The translations under genes were made by a program, and so were the position numbers. DNA of 64,000 nt, taken from NCBI GenBank assembly GCA_036383515.1, contig DASVOE010000082.1, forward strand, positions 22,770-86,769, read 5' to 3'. Positions 1-7,997 of this stretch are shown in pieces. The notes under the pieces were generated by a model. It worked only from the letters and a program-made list of their open reading frames with translations, searched no databases and had not been told where the DNA came from. The stretch's first letter is position 1, and each line of letters starts with the position of its first letter. Source of the DNA: CADEDV01 sp036383515. GTDB taxonomy: Bacteria; Bacteroidota; Bacteroidia; Chitinophagales; Chitinophagaceae.

Positions 1-208
1 TGGCGTTTACTCCAGGATCATTGATGAGTTTGTCTGCATCATCATACCAACGTGGCACCTTATGACGGCGGGCATAGTCTTTTGCTTTTTCTCCATCACG
101 GCGCATAACAGCTACCAATAATGAATTGGCGACTTTATTGAAAGCAGGGCCGCTTTTAATTTCCGTTACATCGCCACAGCCGATAATGCCCCAGTTGATG
201 TTGTGCAT
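1..208 (-). CDS. Gfo/Idh/MocA-family oxidoreductase, N-terminal part (cut by window edge)
   Basis: The reverse strand from an ATG at 208 stays open to the window edge, giving 69 residues that begin MHNINWGIIGCGDV. The glycine-rich GIIGCGDV turn at residues 8-15, then SGPAF and an Arg-Arg-Asp segment after the second strand, is the NAD(P)-binding Rossmann start of the Gfo/Idh/MocA family, which oxidises or epimerises sugars and inositols. Only the start of the ~330-residue protein is present, so the substrate is unknown. It has the same orientation as the GMC oxidoreductase and sugar isomerase upstream, and the three probably act in one sugar-oxidation pathway. Confidence 0.8.
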   Translation of the reverse strand, partial: MHNINWGIIGCGDVTEIKSGPAFNKVANSLLVAVMRRDGEKAKDYARRHKVPRWYDDADKLINDPGVNA

Positions 209-232
209 ACATTAAGGTTTAAATATTGGTTA

Positions 233-263
233 GCCACAGATTAACACGGATTAACACAGATGA
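233..263. repeat. Dispersed intergenic repeat with GATTAACAC direct repeats
   Basis: The stretch holds two tandem GATTAACAC units within a CCACAG...ACACAGATGA context. Sequences of this kind recur between genes in many Bacteroidota and Chlorobi genomes (general knowledge). Only one copy lies in this window, so the assignment rests on recognition. Confidence 0.4.
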
Positions 264-300
264 ATACAGTTTGTCGTTTGCCGGGATGACAAACTGTATT
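263..300 (-). terminator. 13-bp perfect hairpin at the end of the GMC gene
   Basis: AATACAGTTTGTC (263-275) pairs perfectly with GACAAACTGTATT (288-300) around a 12-nt loop. The stem reaches into the stop codon of the GMC oxidoreductase gene. No U-run follows on the minus strand, so it may be a processing or mRNA-stabilising hairpin and not a classical terminator. Confidence 0.5.
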
Positions 301-1984
301 AAAGGTTAAGCTTCTTCATTTCTTTTACCGCATAATCGCAGGCTCTTGCTGTCAATGCCATGTATGTGAGTGATGGATTGAGGCAGGCGCTGGAGGTCAT
401 ACACGAACCATCGGTAATAAATACGTTGGGCACTTCGTGCATCTGGTTCCATTTATTCAACACTGATGTTTTGGGATCATGGCCCATGCGGGCAATACCC
501 ATTTCATGATTGGCATTGCCGGGGAAAGAAAGTTTTCCATTCACTGCAATATTTTTAAATCCTGCTGCTTCCATGAGTTCTTTTGCCGATTTCTTAATAT
601 CCTCATGCATGACCTTCTCATTTTCTTTGAATTCACAATCTATCGTAATGATTGGTCTTCCCCAGTCATCTTTTTTATTGAGGTCAAGTGTAATACGGTT
701 ATCTGCATACGGAAGACATTCACCAAATGCAAACAAGTTCATTTGCCAGGGCCCCGGCTCTGATAACGCTTTTTTTAATTCGGCGCCAACAGGTGGTGCA
801 TCTCCCTGTTGCCGCCGTCTGTTGGCACTGCCACCAAATTGGTAGCCACGGAGAAAACCCGGTGTTTGCTCGTTTATATTTGCAAAGCGGGGAATATAAA
901 TAGAGGTTGGCCTGCGGCCATAATAATACATGTCTTCAAAACCTTCCACATCGGCCGATATACTGAGTCCTTTATGATGATCCATCAGGTTGCGTCCTAC
1001 CTGGTCACTTCCATTGCCTAATCCATTGGGGAAACGGGAAGATGTTGAATTCAATAATATAAAAGCTGTGGCTACGGTAGATGCGTTGAGGAAAATGATA
1101 CGGGCATAGAATTCTTCTGTTTGCTTTGTTTCTGTATCAATGATCTCTACACCAATCGCTTTTTGTTTTTGTTCATCATACAGCACCCGGTTCACCAGCG
1201 AATGTGGTCTTACGGTTAAATTACCGGTAGCATAGGCAGCCGGCATCGTACTGGCATTGGTACTGAAATAAGCACCAAACGGACAACCGCGGTGACAAAG
1301 ATCACGGGCCATACATTGCCCCCTTCCCTTTACAGGTTGCGTAAGATTAGCCGTTCTGCCGATGATCACTTTACGGTCATCATATTTTGCTTCGATCTTT
1401 TGTTTAAAAAATTTTTCTACCGCGTTCATTTCAAAAGGCGGCTGAAATTTTCCATCGGGCAAATGAGCTAATCCATCTGCATTACCACTTACACCAATAA
1501 AAGATTCTACATAATCATACCAGGGAGCAAGATCTTTATACCGTATCGGCCAGTCTATGCCGTGACCATCTTTGAGATTGGCTTCAAAGTAAAGATCACT
1601 CCAGCGGTAAGTGGCCCTGGCCCATAACAATGAACGGCCACCCACAATATCGCCCCGTATCCAGTCAAAACGCTTTGTTTCGGCATACGGATTTTCCTGG
1701 TCATTGATATAAAAATGTTTGTTGTCTTCTTTGTACGAGTAATGGCGGCTCTGTACAAAATTTCGTTGTTTGTCTTCCTGTGTCAGGTTTAGACGATGTT
1801 TGAATTCCCACGTAGGTGTGGTAGCCGTTGGATAGTCTTTAATATGTTCAACGTTGCGGCCACGTTCGAGCACCAGCACTTTTAATCCTTTTTCGCAAAG
1901 TTCTTTAGCGGCCCATCCGCCACTGATACCAGAGCCAACGATGATGGCATCGTAGGTGTTTTGTTTTTTAGGGTCACCGGGCAT
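299..1984 (-). CDS. GMC (glucose-methanol-choline) family FAD-dependent oxidoreductase
   Basis: The 561-residue product oxidises an alcohol or sugar using FAD. The FAD-binding GSGISGG motif is at residues 17-23, after a YDAIIVG strand, and is followed by an Asp/Glu-ending second strand (VLVLERG). Further motifs are GGRSLLWA near 115-122, a Cys-rich GQCMARDLCHRGCPFG segment (Cys 224, 230, 234) and the C-terminal GMC domain with NHEMG and CLNPSLTYMALT, which carry the expected His and Asn. There is no obvious signal peptide. In related bacteria this type sits next to TIM-barrel isomerases and Gfo/Idh/MocA proteins, as here. The small gluconate dehydrogenase subunit 3 gene that often accompanies it is not visible. 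The substrate is not determinable. Confidence 0.9.
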   Translation of the reverse strand: MPGDPKKQNTYDAIIVGSGISGGWAAKELCEKGLKVLVLERGRNVEHIKDYPTATTPTWEFKHRLNLTQEDKQRNFVQSRHYSYKEDNKHFYINDQENPYAETKRFDWIRGDIVGGRSLLWARATYRWSDLYFEANLKDGHGIDWPIRYKDLAPWYDYVESFIGVSGNADGLAHLPDGKFQPPFEMNAVEKFFKQKIEAKYDDRKVIIGRTANLTQPVKGRGQCMARDLCHRGCPFGAYFSTNASTMPAAYATGNLTVRPHSLVNRVLYDEQKQKAIGVEIIDTETKQTEEFYARIIFLNASTVATAFILLNSTSSRFPNGLGNGSDQVGRNLMDHHKGLSISADVEGFEDMYYYGRRPTSIYIPRFANINEQTPGFLRGYQFGGSANRRRQQGDAPPVGAELKKALSEPGPWQMNLFAFGECLPYADNRITLDLNKKDDWGRPIITIDCEFKENEKVMHEDIKKSAKELMEAAGFKNIAVNGKLSFPGNANHEMGIARMGHDPKTSVLNKWNQMHEVPNVFITDGSCMTSSACLNPSLTYMALTARACDYAVKEMKKLNL

Positions 1985-2090
1985 GAAGAAAGTTTGTGGT
2001 TTATAGTTTAAAATTATTTACAGCAGTTGCACTTATTAATAAGTATGGTCTTTACATTTTTCACGAAACTAAATCACAAACCATAAAAAA

Positions 2091-3011
2091 CTACAAAACA
2101 CTAAAATGTTTTTTCATTGCGACCGGGTAATCAGCCAATGCTGTTTCTGGTGCTTCCAATTCGGGGTGCCATAACTTTTCCCATTCAAAACTGTAATAAC
2201 CCTTGTAGCCTCCTTTTGATAATGCATCAATAGCCTCAAATATGGGAACCTCACCCTGTCCTACCCGGGTATATTGCAGTTTGCCTTCCACGAATTTTGC
2301 GTCTTTGATATGTGTATGATGTATATATTTTTTTAATTGCTGGTACACCGTCGCAGGAGATTCCTTTGTTATGGTCCACATATTGGCAATATCCCAGACC
2401 AGGCCCACATTGGGATGTGTTGCTGCCTGCATAATTTTTTCAAGGTCTTCTAACCTCACGAGATCGCCATGCGTTTCCATCAATACACGTACTTTTTTAT
2501 CTTTTGCATAATCACCCAGTTCCACCAATCCTTTTGCAATAAGATCCATCGTTATTTTTTTATCCTGGTTTTTTGGAAGCAGGTTGGGGAATACACGGAT
2601 ATAAGGACAGTTTAATTGTTGTGCCAGGTCGATGTAAGTTCTGCCTTCTGCTAAATTCTTCTCCCGTTCTGCACCTTCTGCAAAATGCATAGTAGCAGAA
2701 GATCCGAGATCAACAAACCGGAGTCCTTTTTCCTTCATTATTTTAAGGGTGGCTTTCCTGTTTTCTTCATTACTGAATTCAGAACATTTAGTGAGATCGA
2801 TCTGGCGCTGCAGGCCACGCAATTCTATCCCGGTATATCCATGCTGCACTGCAAAGTCTACAACCTGTGAAAAGGTCCAATCCGGGCAACCCAGTGTAGA
2901 AAATGCTAACAAGGGTTTATTTTTTTTAAGGTCAAAGGAAGTTCCGGTAACTATTGTTGCCAGGAGGACTGCTGATGTTTGTAAGAATTCTTTGCGGGTA
3001 GAAGTGTGCAT
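2091..3011 (-). CDS. Sugar phosphate isomerase/epimerase, secreted TIM-barrel protein
   Basis: The ATG at 3011 gives 306 residues. A longer reading exists, but its extra 42 residues look like translated intergenic DNA, while the product from 3011 begins MHTSTRKEFLQTSAVLLAT, an export signal with the TAT-like form common in such enzymes. The mature part matches the xylose isomerase-like/AP endonuclease 2 barrel: LAFSTLGCPDW start, YTGIELRG strand, metal-site segments METHGD, VWDIANMW and HTHIKD, and a final FEWEK. Such proteins isomerise or epimerise sugars or inositols with a divalent metal. It lies about 100 bp upstream of the GMC oxidoreductase gene in the same direction, which suggests joint sugar metabolism. 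Confidence 0.85.
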   Translation of the reverse strand: MHTSTRKEFLQTSAVLLATIVTGTSFDLKKNKPLLAFSTLGCPDWTFSQVVDFAVQHGYTGIELRGLQRQIDLTKCSEFSNEENRKATLKIMKEKGLRFVDLGSSATMHFAEGAEREKNLAEGRTYIDLAQQLNCPYIRVFPNLLPKNQDKKITMDLIAKGLVELGDYAKDKKVRVLMETHGDLVRLEDLEKIMQAATHPNVGLVWDIANMWTITKESPATVYQQLKKYIHHTHIKDAKFVEGKLQYTRVGQGEVPIFEAIDALSKGGYKGYYSFEWEKLWHPELEAPETALADYPVAMKKHFSVL

Positions 3012-3158
3012 AAAGAGCAAATTATGAATTATGAATATAGAATTAAGAATTGAAAGTAAACAATTCATATCCTGCCTGACAACAGGAAGGCTCATATACC
3101 AAACTTTTAACCCGGGCTTCATGTTTCGATTCAACACTTCTGTAAAGCAATCTCCCGA

Positions 3159-3202
3159 AGTAGAATTCTGCTCAAGTTGTATACATATTCATGAATTCTA
3201 CT
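3159..3202. other. Inverted repeat in a divergent intergenic region
   Basis: AGTAGAATTC (3159-3168) and GAATTCTACT (3193-3202) are perfect inverted copies separated by 24 nt, between the divergently transcribed isomerase gene and the gene at 3257. It may be an operator or a hairpin. The rest of the 3012-3256 gap is AT-rich, with ATGAATTATGAAT-like simple repeats near 3025 and no gene. Confidence 0.35.
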
Positions 3203-3256
3203 TATTTTATATCAGCTTTTATACTTCTCATTCACGTCACCTAAAAACCATTTATC

Positions 3257-3784
3257 ATGTCAACACATCTCCTTATCCAACTCAAGCAACAGAAAAATGC
3301 CATCAGTTTAGACGCAGCCCGGAAGTATACCCATAACTGGCACCGGTTTATTAACACACTTTATAAGGGCCAGGATAAACATATGCCACATGGCATTTTT
3401 ATCCCGATGACGGATCTCCGCGAATTAAGGAAGCTGCAAAAAAAAATTACACATATAAAGAAACATGGAGAAGAGGAACGGATCTATATTGTGGGCATCA
3501 GGGCCTATTATTGCCTGAAAACTAAAGTGATGGTTCCTCATCCTGTATCATCTGCGGATTATCCTGTCGAAGCCGTGCTGGTAGCTGTTTACCAAACCAA
3601 TAAACGTGTGACGGGAAGCAAACATGAATATGATTACGATAAAGGTTATCCAACCTATGATCTTGTAGCGCCGGTTCCTTCTGTCAAAGATGAGAATGAA
3701 CCGGGAGACGGAGGTGATTACTCTATCTATGATATTACGCAGCCCTGTCCCAATTTATGTGATACCGAAAGTCCATTGTATTAA
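3257..3784 (+). CDS. Hypothetical protein, 175 aa
   Basis: I do not recognise this protein. It has no signal peptide or membrane segment. The first half (to about residue 75) is basic and helical, rich in Lys and Gln (LKQQKNAISLDAARKY, LRELRKLQKKITHIKKHG). A central part with alternating hydrophobics (RIYIVGIRAYYCLK, VEAVLVAVYQ) suggests a small beta-sheet. The tail is acidic and Gly/Pro-rich (EPGDGGDYSIYD) and carries two Cys in PCPNLC. It starts 57 bp before the membrane-protein/kinase/regulator operon on the same strand and could be co-transcribed, but it shares no feature that links it to signalling. The ATG at 3257 is the first in frame after the intergenic region. Confidence 0.65.
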   Translation: MSTHLLIQLKQQKNAISLDAARKYTHNWHRFINTLYKGQDKHMPHGIFIPMTDLRELRKLQKKITHIKKHGEEERIYIVGIRAYYCLKTKVMVPHPVSSADYPVEAVLVAVYQTNKRVTGSKHEYDYDKGYPTYDLVAPVPSVKDENEPGDGGDYSIYDITQPCPNLCDTESPLY

Positions 3785-3841
3785 AGCTGCTTTGAAGAAA
3801 TAACAGTCACTGATTGATCCATTTGTATTTACAACAGCAGT

Positions 3842-4483
3842 ATGAGACCGGAATATATTTTCATGAATGTGGTGGCACCTTCTTTTATTCTTGTGCCATT
3901 GATTACAGCGCTTATTCGTTACCAGTATCTTTCTGCAGCGGGCAGAGTGTTGTTTGTATACCTGGTGGTGGATGCCGTGGTGAGCATTCTCTCTTCTACC
4001 CTCGCCTATCATCATGTGCCGAATATGCCGTTGTACCACTTTGCCACTATTGTTGATACCGTTCTGTTGTTGTATTTTTTTTTGATGGTATTTGCAGAAA
4101 AGCGTTGGGCAAGGTATTTAATCGTATGCATGTTTGTGTTTCCACTGCTGGCTGTACTTAATCTTTTATTCCTGCAGCCTCTTTTTTCGTTTAACTCGTA
4201 TATGCTTTCGCTCAAATCGATGCTGCTGATTGGTCTTTGTTTTTTATACTGGTGGTATTATGAACCGGTTGCCGGAAAAGCATGGAAGACCATTCCCCTG
4301 CATTGGATCATCAGCGGATTGTTGTTGTATTTTTCAAGCGTGTTTATTCTTTTTACTTTTTCTGATCTCATCATTTCTATTTCTTCGAGAAGCATTTCCA
4401 TTGTATTGTGGAATATACACGCCGGTTTATCTGTTATTATGTACCTGCTGCTGGCAATTGGTTTATCTAAATACAAATCATGA
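3842..4483 (+). CDS. Multi-pass membrane protein of unknown function, 213 aa
   Basis: The sequence is almost entirely hydrophobic, with about six or seven predicted membrane segments (for example residues 9-28, 37-56, 68-86, 92-113, 123-140, 155-178, 187-208) and short charged loops. No enzyme or transporter motif is evident. The stop codon overlaps the start of the histidine kinase gene in an ATGA arrangement, so the two are translationally coupled. A small membrane protein in this position commonly acts as the sensing or anchoring partner of a kinase that has only one membrane helix; that role is inferred from context. Confidence 0.75.
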   Translation: MRPEYIFMNVVAPSFILVPLITALIRYQYLSAAGRVLFVYLVVDAVVSILSSTLAYHHVPNMPLYHFATIVDTVLLLYFFLMVFAEKRWARYLIVCMFVFPLLAVLNLLFLQPLFSFNSYMLSLKSMLLIGLCFLYWWYYEPVAGKAWKTIPLHWIISGLLLYFSSVFILFTFSDLIISISSRSISIVLWNIHAGLSVIMYLLLAIGLSKYKS

Positions 4484-5274
4484 ACAGTCAATTATATATC
4501 CTGCTCATCATCAGTATTGCTGGCACAGGGCTGATCATTATCGGTTTTATTTTGGTGCAGGTGCATAACCAGAAAAAAATGCTGGAGAAACAACGGCAAC
4601 TGGCAGCGGCTGAATTGAAACATCAGAAAGATTTACTGGAAGCAGTAATTACTTCGCAGGAAACGGAAAGGCAACGTATTGGCAGCGATCTGCATGATGA
4701 AGTGGGTACCGTATTATCTTCTTTACGGATACTGATTGAAAAATATGAATCTCCGGCGCAGGATGTTGCAAGCGAAGCATTCAACCTGCAATCGAAAGAG
4801 ATGATTGACCGGGTGATCAGGAATGTACGACAGATTGCACATAACCTGTCGCCGCATATCAGTGGCGATCATGGTTTGTATGATGCATTGCAGGCATTGT
4901 GTGATGCAGTGAACCTGTCAAGCACTGTACGCATTGCAACATTGTTTGACGAAGATTCTATTCCTAAAAATCTGCCGGAAGCCACTGCCTTATCGCTTTA
5001 CCGTGTGCTGGCCGAATTAATGAACAATACACTGAAGCATGCGGATGCAAAAAATATTACAATACGCATCGAAACAATGAACAACAAACTGCATGTTATG
5101 TATACCGATAACGGTATTGGTTTTTTATATGACAGTGTTGCAGTTTCTACGGGAATGGGTTTGCAGAATATTGAAAGCCGTATATCGGTTGTCGGAGGCA
5201 CCTACAAGATCAATAGTTCGCCCGGAAAAGGAATGGAAGTAAGTTTATCAATACCACAACACCAGGTCAATTGA
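4480..5274 (+). CDS. Membrane-anchored sensor histidine kinase, NarL/HisKA_3 type
   Basis: The 264-residue kinase has one N-terminal membrane helix (residues 5-27), a short coiled coil (30-65), the HisKA_3 dimerisation box with phospho-acceptor His72 in RQRIGSDLHDEVG, and a HATPase domain with N-box Asn182-His187 (NNTLKH), G1 motif DNGIGF (210-215) and G2 GMGLQNI (225-231). There is no extracellular sensor domain, so input probably comes from the overlapping membrane protein or from the cytoplasm. The response regulator gene follows after 7 bp, making a coupled two-component system. All catalytic motifs are intact. Confidence 0.93.
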   Translation: MNSQLYILLIISIAGTGLIIIGFILVQVHNQKKMLEKQRQLAAAELKHQKDLLEAVITSQETERQRIGSDLHDEVGTVLSSLRILIEKYESPAQDVASEAFNLQSKEMIDRVIRNVRQIAHNLSPHISGDHGLYDALQALCDAVNLSSTVRIATLFDEDSIPKNLPEATALSLYRVLAELMNNTLKHADAKNITIRIETMNNKLHVMYTDNGIGFLYDSVAVSTGMGLQNIESRISVVGGTYKINSSPGKGMEVSLSIPQHQVN

Positions 5275-5281
5275 GTACATC

Positions 5282-5956
5282 ATGAGCACGAACACGATCA
5301 AACTATCTATTGTTGATGACCAGCAACTATTTCTCCAGGGGCTTGCTTCTTTAATTAAGGATGTTAACGATTTTGAGCTTTTGCATATAGCTGAAACCGG
5401 GGAACAACTGCTGGATCAATTACATGAAACAACTGTATTACCCGATATTCTTTTGATGGATATGAAACTACCTAATATGAATGGTTTACAATTGAATGAG
5501 CAGTTGCATAAAATGTATCCATCCATTAAGGTTATTGCTGTTTCAATGTATGACCAGGAACGTATCATCTACCGGATGATTGAAGCAGGTGCCTGTGGTT
5601 ACCTGGTAAAAAACTGCAGCAAGGAAGAACTGGTTACTGCTATTACCACTACTTACAAAGCTGGTTTCTATTTTAACTTCAGTACCATGCAGGCGATGCG
5701 CAATGCAGCAAAGTTTAAAAACCAGGCCTTACATAACATCAACAATATTCCTATTGAATTAACCCGCAGAGAAGAAGAAGTGCTGAAGCTGATTTGTAAG
5801 GAACTGACCAACGTCGAGATAGCTGCACAATTATTTTTAAGTTTACGAACTGTGGATGGTCACCGAAATAACCTGCTTGCAAAAACAGGCTGCAAGAATA
5901 CCGCCGGCCTGGTGATTTTTGCAATCCGTTTTGGTATTTATGAAATAAGCTTATAA
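5282..5956 (+). CDS. NarL/FixJ-type response regulator
   Basis: The receiver domain (about residues 6-125) has the acidic pocket Asp12-Asp13, phospho-acceptor Asp60 in LLMDMKLP, switch Ser88 and conserved Lys110. A LuxR-type helix-turn-helix follows at about 158-215 (LTRREEEVLKLI, then NVEIAAQLFLSLRTVDGHRNNLLAKTG). The protein should bind DNA when phosphorylated by the kinase encoded just upstream. It is the last gene of the operon. Likely targets include its own operon or the neighbouring island that starts near 6.2 kb, but nothing in the sequence proves this. Confidence 0.94.
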   Translation: MSTNTIKLSIVDDQQLFLQGLASLIKDVNDFELLHIAETGEQLLDQLHETTVLPDILLMDMKLPNMNGLQLNEQLHKMYPSIKVIAVSMYDQERIIYRMIEAGACGYLVKNCSKEELVTAITTTYKAGFYFNFSTMQAMRNAAKFKNQALHNINNIPIELTRREEEVLKLICKELTNVEIAAQLFLSLRTVDGHRNNLLAKTGCKNTAGLVIFAIRFGIYEISL

Positions 5957-6025
5957 CGCTGTTCCGTTCTTCTTTTCAATTAACCTGTCTATTTCTTTTC
6001 CCTTTCATGTTTACTGACATGTTGT

Positions 6026-6041
6026 TTTACCTGCAGGTAAA
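6026..6041. promoter_or_regulatory. 16-bp perfect palindrome, possible operator
   Basis: TTTACCTGCAGGTAAA is fully self-complementary and lies in the 303-bp gap between the response regulator gene and the accessory island. Its dyad symmetry suits a dimeric regulator. No second copy was found nearby. Confidence 0.35.
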
Positions 6042-6100
6042 TAAGCAGGCGTATTAACAAATATTCTATTTATCTCACACAGGCAAAAGTTACGGGTATA

Positions 6101-6144
6101 AGCAGGCTGAAATACCTGTTTTTAAAATCAGGTATTTCTATGCT
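6101..6144 (+). terminator. Hairpin in the 5957-6259 gap, possible terminator
   Basis: GAAATACCTG (6109-6118) pairs with CAGGTATTTC (6129-6138). The outer AGCA (6101-6104) and TGCT (6141-6144) extend the stem through small bulges. It lies ~150 bp downstream of the two-component operon and ~65 bp upstream of the first leader element. No strong U-tract follows, so terminator or attenuator function is uncertain. The rest of this gap holds no gene. Confidence 0.4.
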
Positions 6145-6210
6145 GAAAAAAAGCTGAATACAGTATTTATTTTGATACATCATCAGAAGCTTCGATGGTA
6201 CCAGCGGTGG

Positions 6211-6259
6211 ATGCCGAAAAACCTTAACCGAGTAGGCAATAATCTTTAAAATATCAGAC
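6211..6259 (+). promoter_or_regulatory. Leader element copy 1 (conserved 5' leader with GCC/GGC stem)
   Basis: The segment from ATGCCGAAAAACC through GAGTAGGCAA to the ATG at 6260 recurs in front of the genes at 6594 and 9072. GCC (6213-6215) can pair with GGC (6234-6236) around a loop that begins GAAAA and ends GAGTA. A 12-codon open frame starting at 6211 ends at 6249, 10 nt before the gene, so it could also be read as a leader peptide (MPKNLNRVGNNL). I do not recognise it as a known riboswitch. Confidence 0.55.
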
Positions 6260-6469
6260 ATGCCCACGTACAGAGTCTCCATCAGAAGACCTACAACCAC
6301 CAATCCACTTGTTTGGGATTGGGCTGAAACAATAGTTAGAAACGATGCACAAACTGCTATTAACGACAGTTATCAAAATTGGGTTGATTCCGGGCCTAAA
6401 CCTCCGCCACAACCACTTGTACAATGTGTAGCGCAAGCATTGCCGAAGACTGCTGCTAAAGAACAGTAG
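6260..6469 (+). CDS. Small hypothetical protein, 69 aa, first gene of the island
   Basis: I do not recognise this family. The product begins MPTYRVSIRRPTTTNPLVWDW, has no signal peptide, and carries a Pro-rich segment (SGPKPPPQP) at about residues 44-52 and a short AAKEQ tail. The evidence that it is a real gene is its position: a leader element shared with two other island genes ends right before its ATG. The next gene starts 124 bp downstream behind its own leader copy, so the genes appear to be expressed from separate similar leaders. Confidence 0.6.
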   Translation: MPTYRVSIRRPTTTNPLVWDWAETIVRNDAQTAINDSYQNWVDSGPKPPPQPLVQCVAQALPKTAAKEQ

Positions 6470-6546
6470 TAACCATAACCCGGCCCTGTCAACAAAGATT
6501 AAGCTGCACTTGCACACAATGTCACAACTATGAAAATTATACGGGG

Positions 6547-6593
6547 ATGCCGAAAAACGTAAAGAGTAGGCAAAATATTTAAACTATACAATC
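6547..6593 (+). promoter_or_regulatory. Leader element copy 2
   Basis: ATGCCGAAAAACGTAAAG, then AGTAGGCAAAATATTTAAAC, matches copy 1 except for a 2-nt shorter loop and changes in the AT-rich tail. The GCC/GGC pairing and the GAAAA and GAGTA loop ends are kept. The open frame MPKNVKSRQNI ends at 6582, 11 nt before the gene. The 2-nt loop difference changes the peptide after residue 4 while the nucleotides are kept, which favours an RNA or DNA element over a conserved peptide. Confidence 0.55.
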
Positions 6594-7910
6594 ATGGATA
6601 ATCAGAATTTATTTTCGCAAACCTACCAGCAAATTATTTCTGGTGTTTTGGGTGGTGGCAATCCCAGCTTTCAAATGTTTGCCAACCCAATTGATTTTAC
6701 CTGGCCGACTGCACCAACAGGCCAGGTGGCTGCACAAGCTTATGCTTTAATGAGCTGTGCACCTAAATATGAAGCAGTGGGTACTTTTAATTTTGGCGAT
6801 GCTTCTTTCTTTGATGATTATAAGCAGGCATTAACCTTACTTACATTTAAGATGAGCCCCGCACAACAAAAAAACCTTAGCGATTTACTCAATGAAGTAA
6901 CACAAGCCAGAAACGACGCAAGTGCAGTTGTAACAAATGCCACTACAGATTATCAAACTCAATTGTCGAACAACGGGGCTGCTGTTATGAACGCTATTTA
7001 CCCACCTGACGGAACGTTTGCTACTTTTTTAAGTAAAACACATTGGCTGCAGGATATTAATAATGCCAATGCAACCGCTACTGCAAAAGGTCAGGCGTAT
7101 TACGATTTAGTAAATCAACTTACTATTGACCCCAGTTTAAAAAATATTTTAGCTTTAATAGCTTTTCCTACTGGTCCGGTTTCAGGTGCAGCACCAGCAG
7201 GATGGACAAAGGTTGCAAACGCAGATGGTACTTTACAGTTTCAACCATATTTTGGTATCGATTCTTCCGGTCAAACGCTGTTACAAAATTTAACAGCAGG
7301 TTCGGCAGGAGGCTTTAGTGTTACGTTGGATGCCTCAAAATCACAACAGGATATGTCGAAACTATTTGCAGGTTTTGCAACATCAGTTGATGCATTTTTC
7401 TGGTCGGCAAAGGCTTCCGGTTCATGGCAAAAAACCAATATTTCCGAGTCGGATAATAGCGTTCAGGCTACCATTTCAGTTGCCAGTTCAACAACAATTC
7501 CTGTAAATATTGGGCCCTGGTACGATGGTGGATTTATGTCTAAACTTGCCAGAAATACAGCGGGATCAGGGTTTTCATTTTTACCTCCATGGCAAGCGCA
7601 GGGCGCAGGTGCTAATACAGTGTTTGGAGCAAATGGATTATTATCATGCAGGGTAAGAAGCCTTGTGGTCGTAACCGGGCTTAGTGTTAGTATTACAATG
7701 AAATCATCTACCTACAACGCTGTAGCATCTTCATGGCAGGCTGCAGCGGGACTAAGAATTGGCTGTTTTAGCTTTAACGGATATGCGGGAGGTAGCAATT
7801 TCAACGCAACTACTACGGGCAACTTAACAACTGTTACAATTAAGGATACTTCTACTGATCCCCAGATTATTGGTGCAGTTCTGGCTTTCCCGGGATTAGA
7901 TGAAGCTTAA
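6594..7910 (+). CDS. Hypothetical island protein A, 438 aa, paralogue of the gene at 7998
   Basis: No known family is recognised. There is no signal peptide or membrane helix, and the protein is rich in Ala, Ser, Thr, Asn and Gly, as many secreted or surface beta-proteins are. The N-terminal part has FTWPTAPTGQVAAQAYALMSC (about 35-55) and an Ala-rich helix (100-130). The centre has GWTKVANADGTLQFQ (203-217). The C-terminal domain has WYDGG (309-313) and VFGANGLLSCRV (343-354). Each motif has a counterpart in the same order in the 334-aa protein from 7998, so the two are full-length divergent paralogues. It is preceded by a leader element and followed by a strong hairpin. The role is unknown; secretion without a Sec signal would need another route. 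Confidence 0.7.
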   Translation: MDNQNLFSQTYQQIISGVLGGGNPSFQMFANPIDFTWPTAPTGQVAAQAYALMSCAPKYEAVGTFNFGDASFFDDYKQALTLLTFKMSPAQQKNLSDLLNEVTQARNDASAVVTNATTDYQTQLSNNGAAVMNAIYPPDGTFATFLSKTHWLQDINNANATATAKGQAYYDLVNQLTIDPSLKNILALIAFPTGPVSGAAPAGWTKVANADGTLQFQPYFGIDSSGQTLLQNLTAGSAGGFSVTLDASKSQQDMSKLFAGFATSVDAFFWSAKASGSWQKTNISESDNSVQATISVASSTTIPVNIGPWYDGGFMSKLARNTAGSGFSFLPPWQAQGAGANTVFGANGLLSCRVRSLVVVTGLSVSITMKSSTYNAVASSWQAAAGLRIGCFSFNGYAGGSNFNATTTGNLTTVTIKDTSTDPQIIGAVLAFPGLDEA

Positions 7911-7922
7911 TTAAGCTGCTGT

Positions 7923-7956
7923 AAAATCACAGGGTGCTTTCAAAACCCTGTGATTA
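7923..7956 (+). terminator. Strong hairpin terminator after island protein A
   Basis: AATCACAGGGT (7925-7935) pairs perfectly with ACCCTGTGATT (7945-7955) around a 9-nt loop, 15 bp after the stop codon. It is followed by ATTATAG, not a clean U-run. It separates the two paralogous genes into different transcripts. Confidence 0.65.
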
Positions 7957-7997
7957 TTATAGCTATTGCCACAACTCTTTGCAACGGCTAATGTAAA

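Noticed and set aside
3012..3137. N-terminal extension of the sugar isomerase (42 extra residues)
   Set aside because: The start at 3011 gives an intact export signal; the extra part is AT-rich intergenic sequence with simple repeats.
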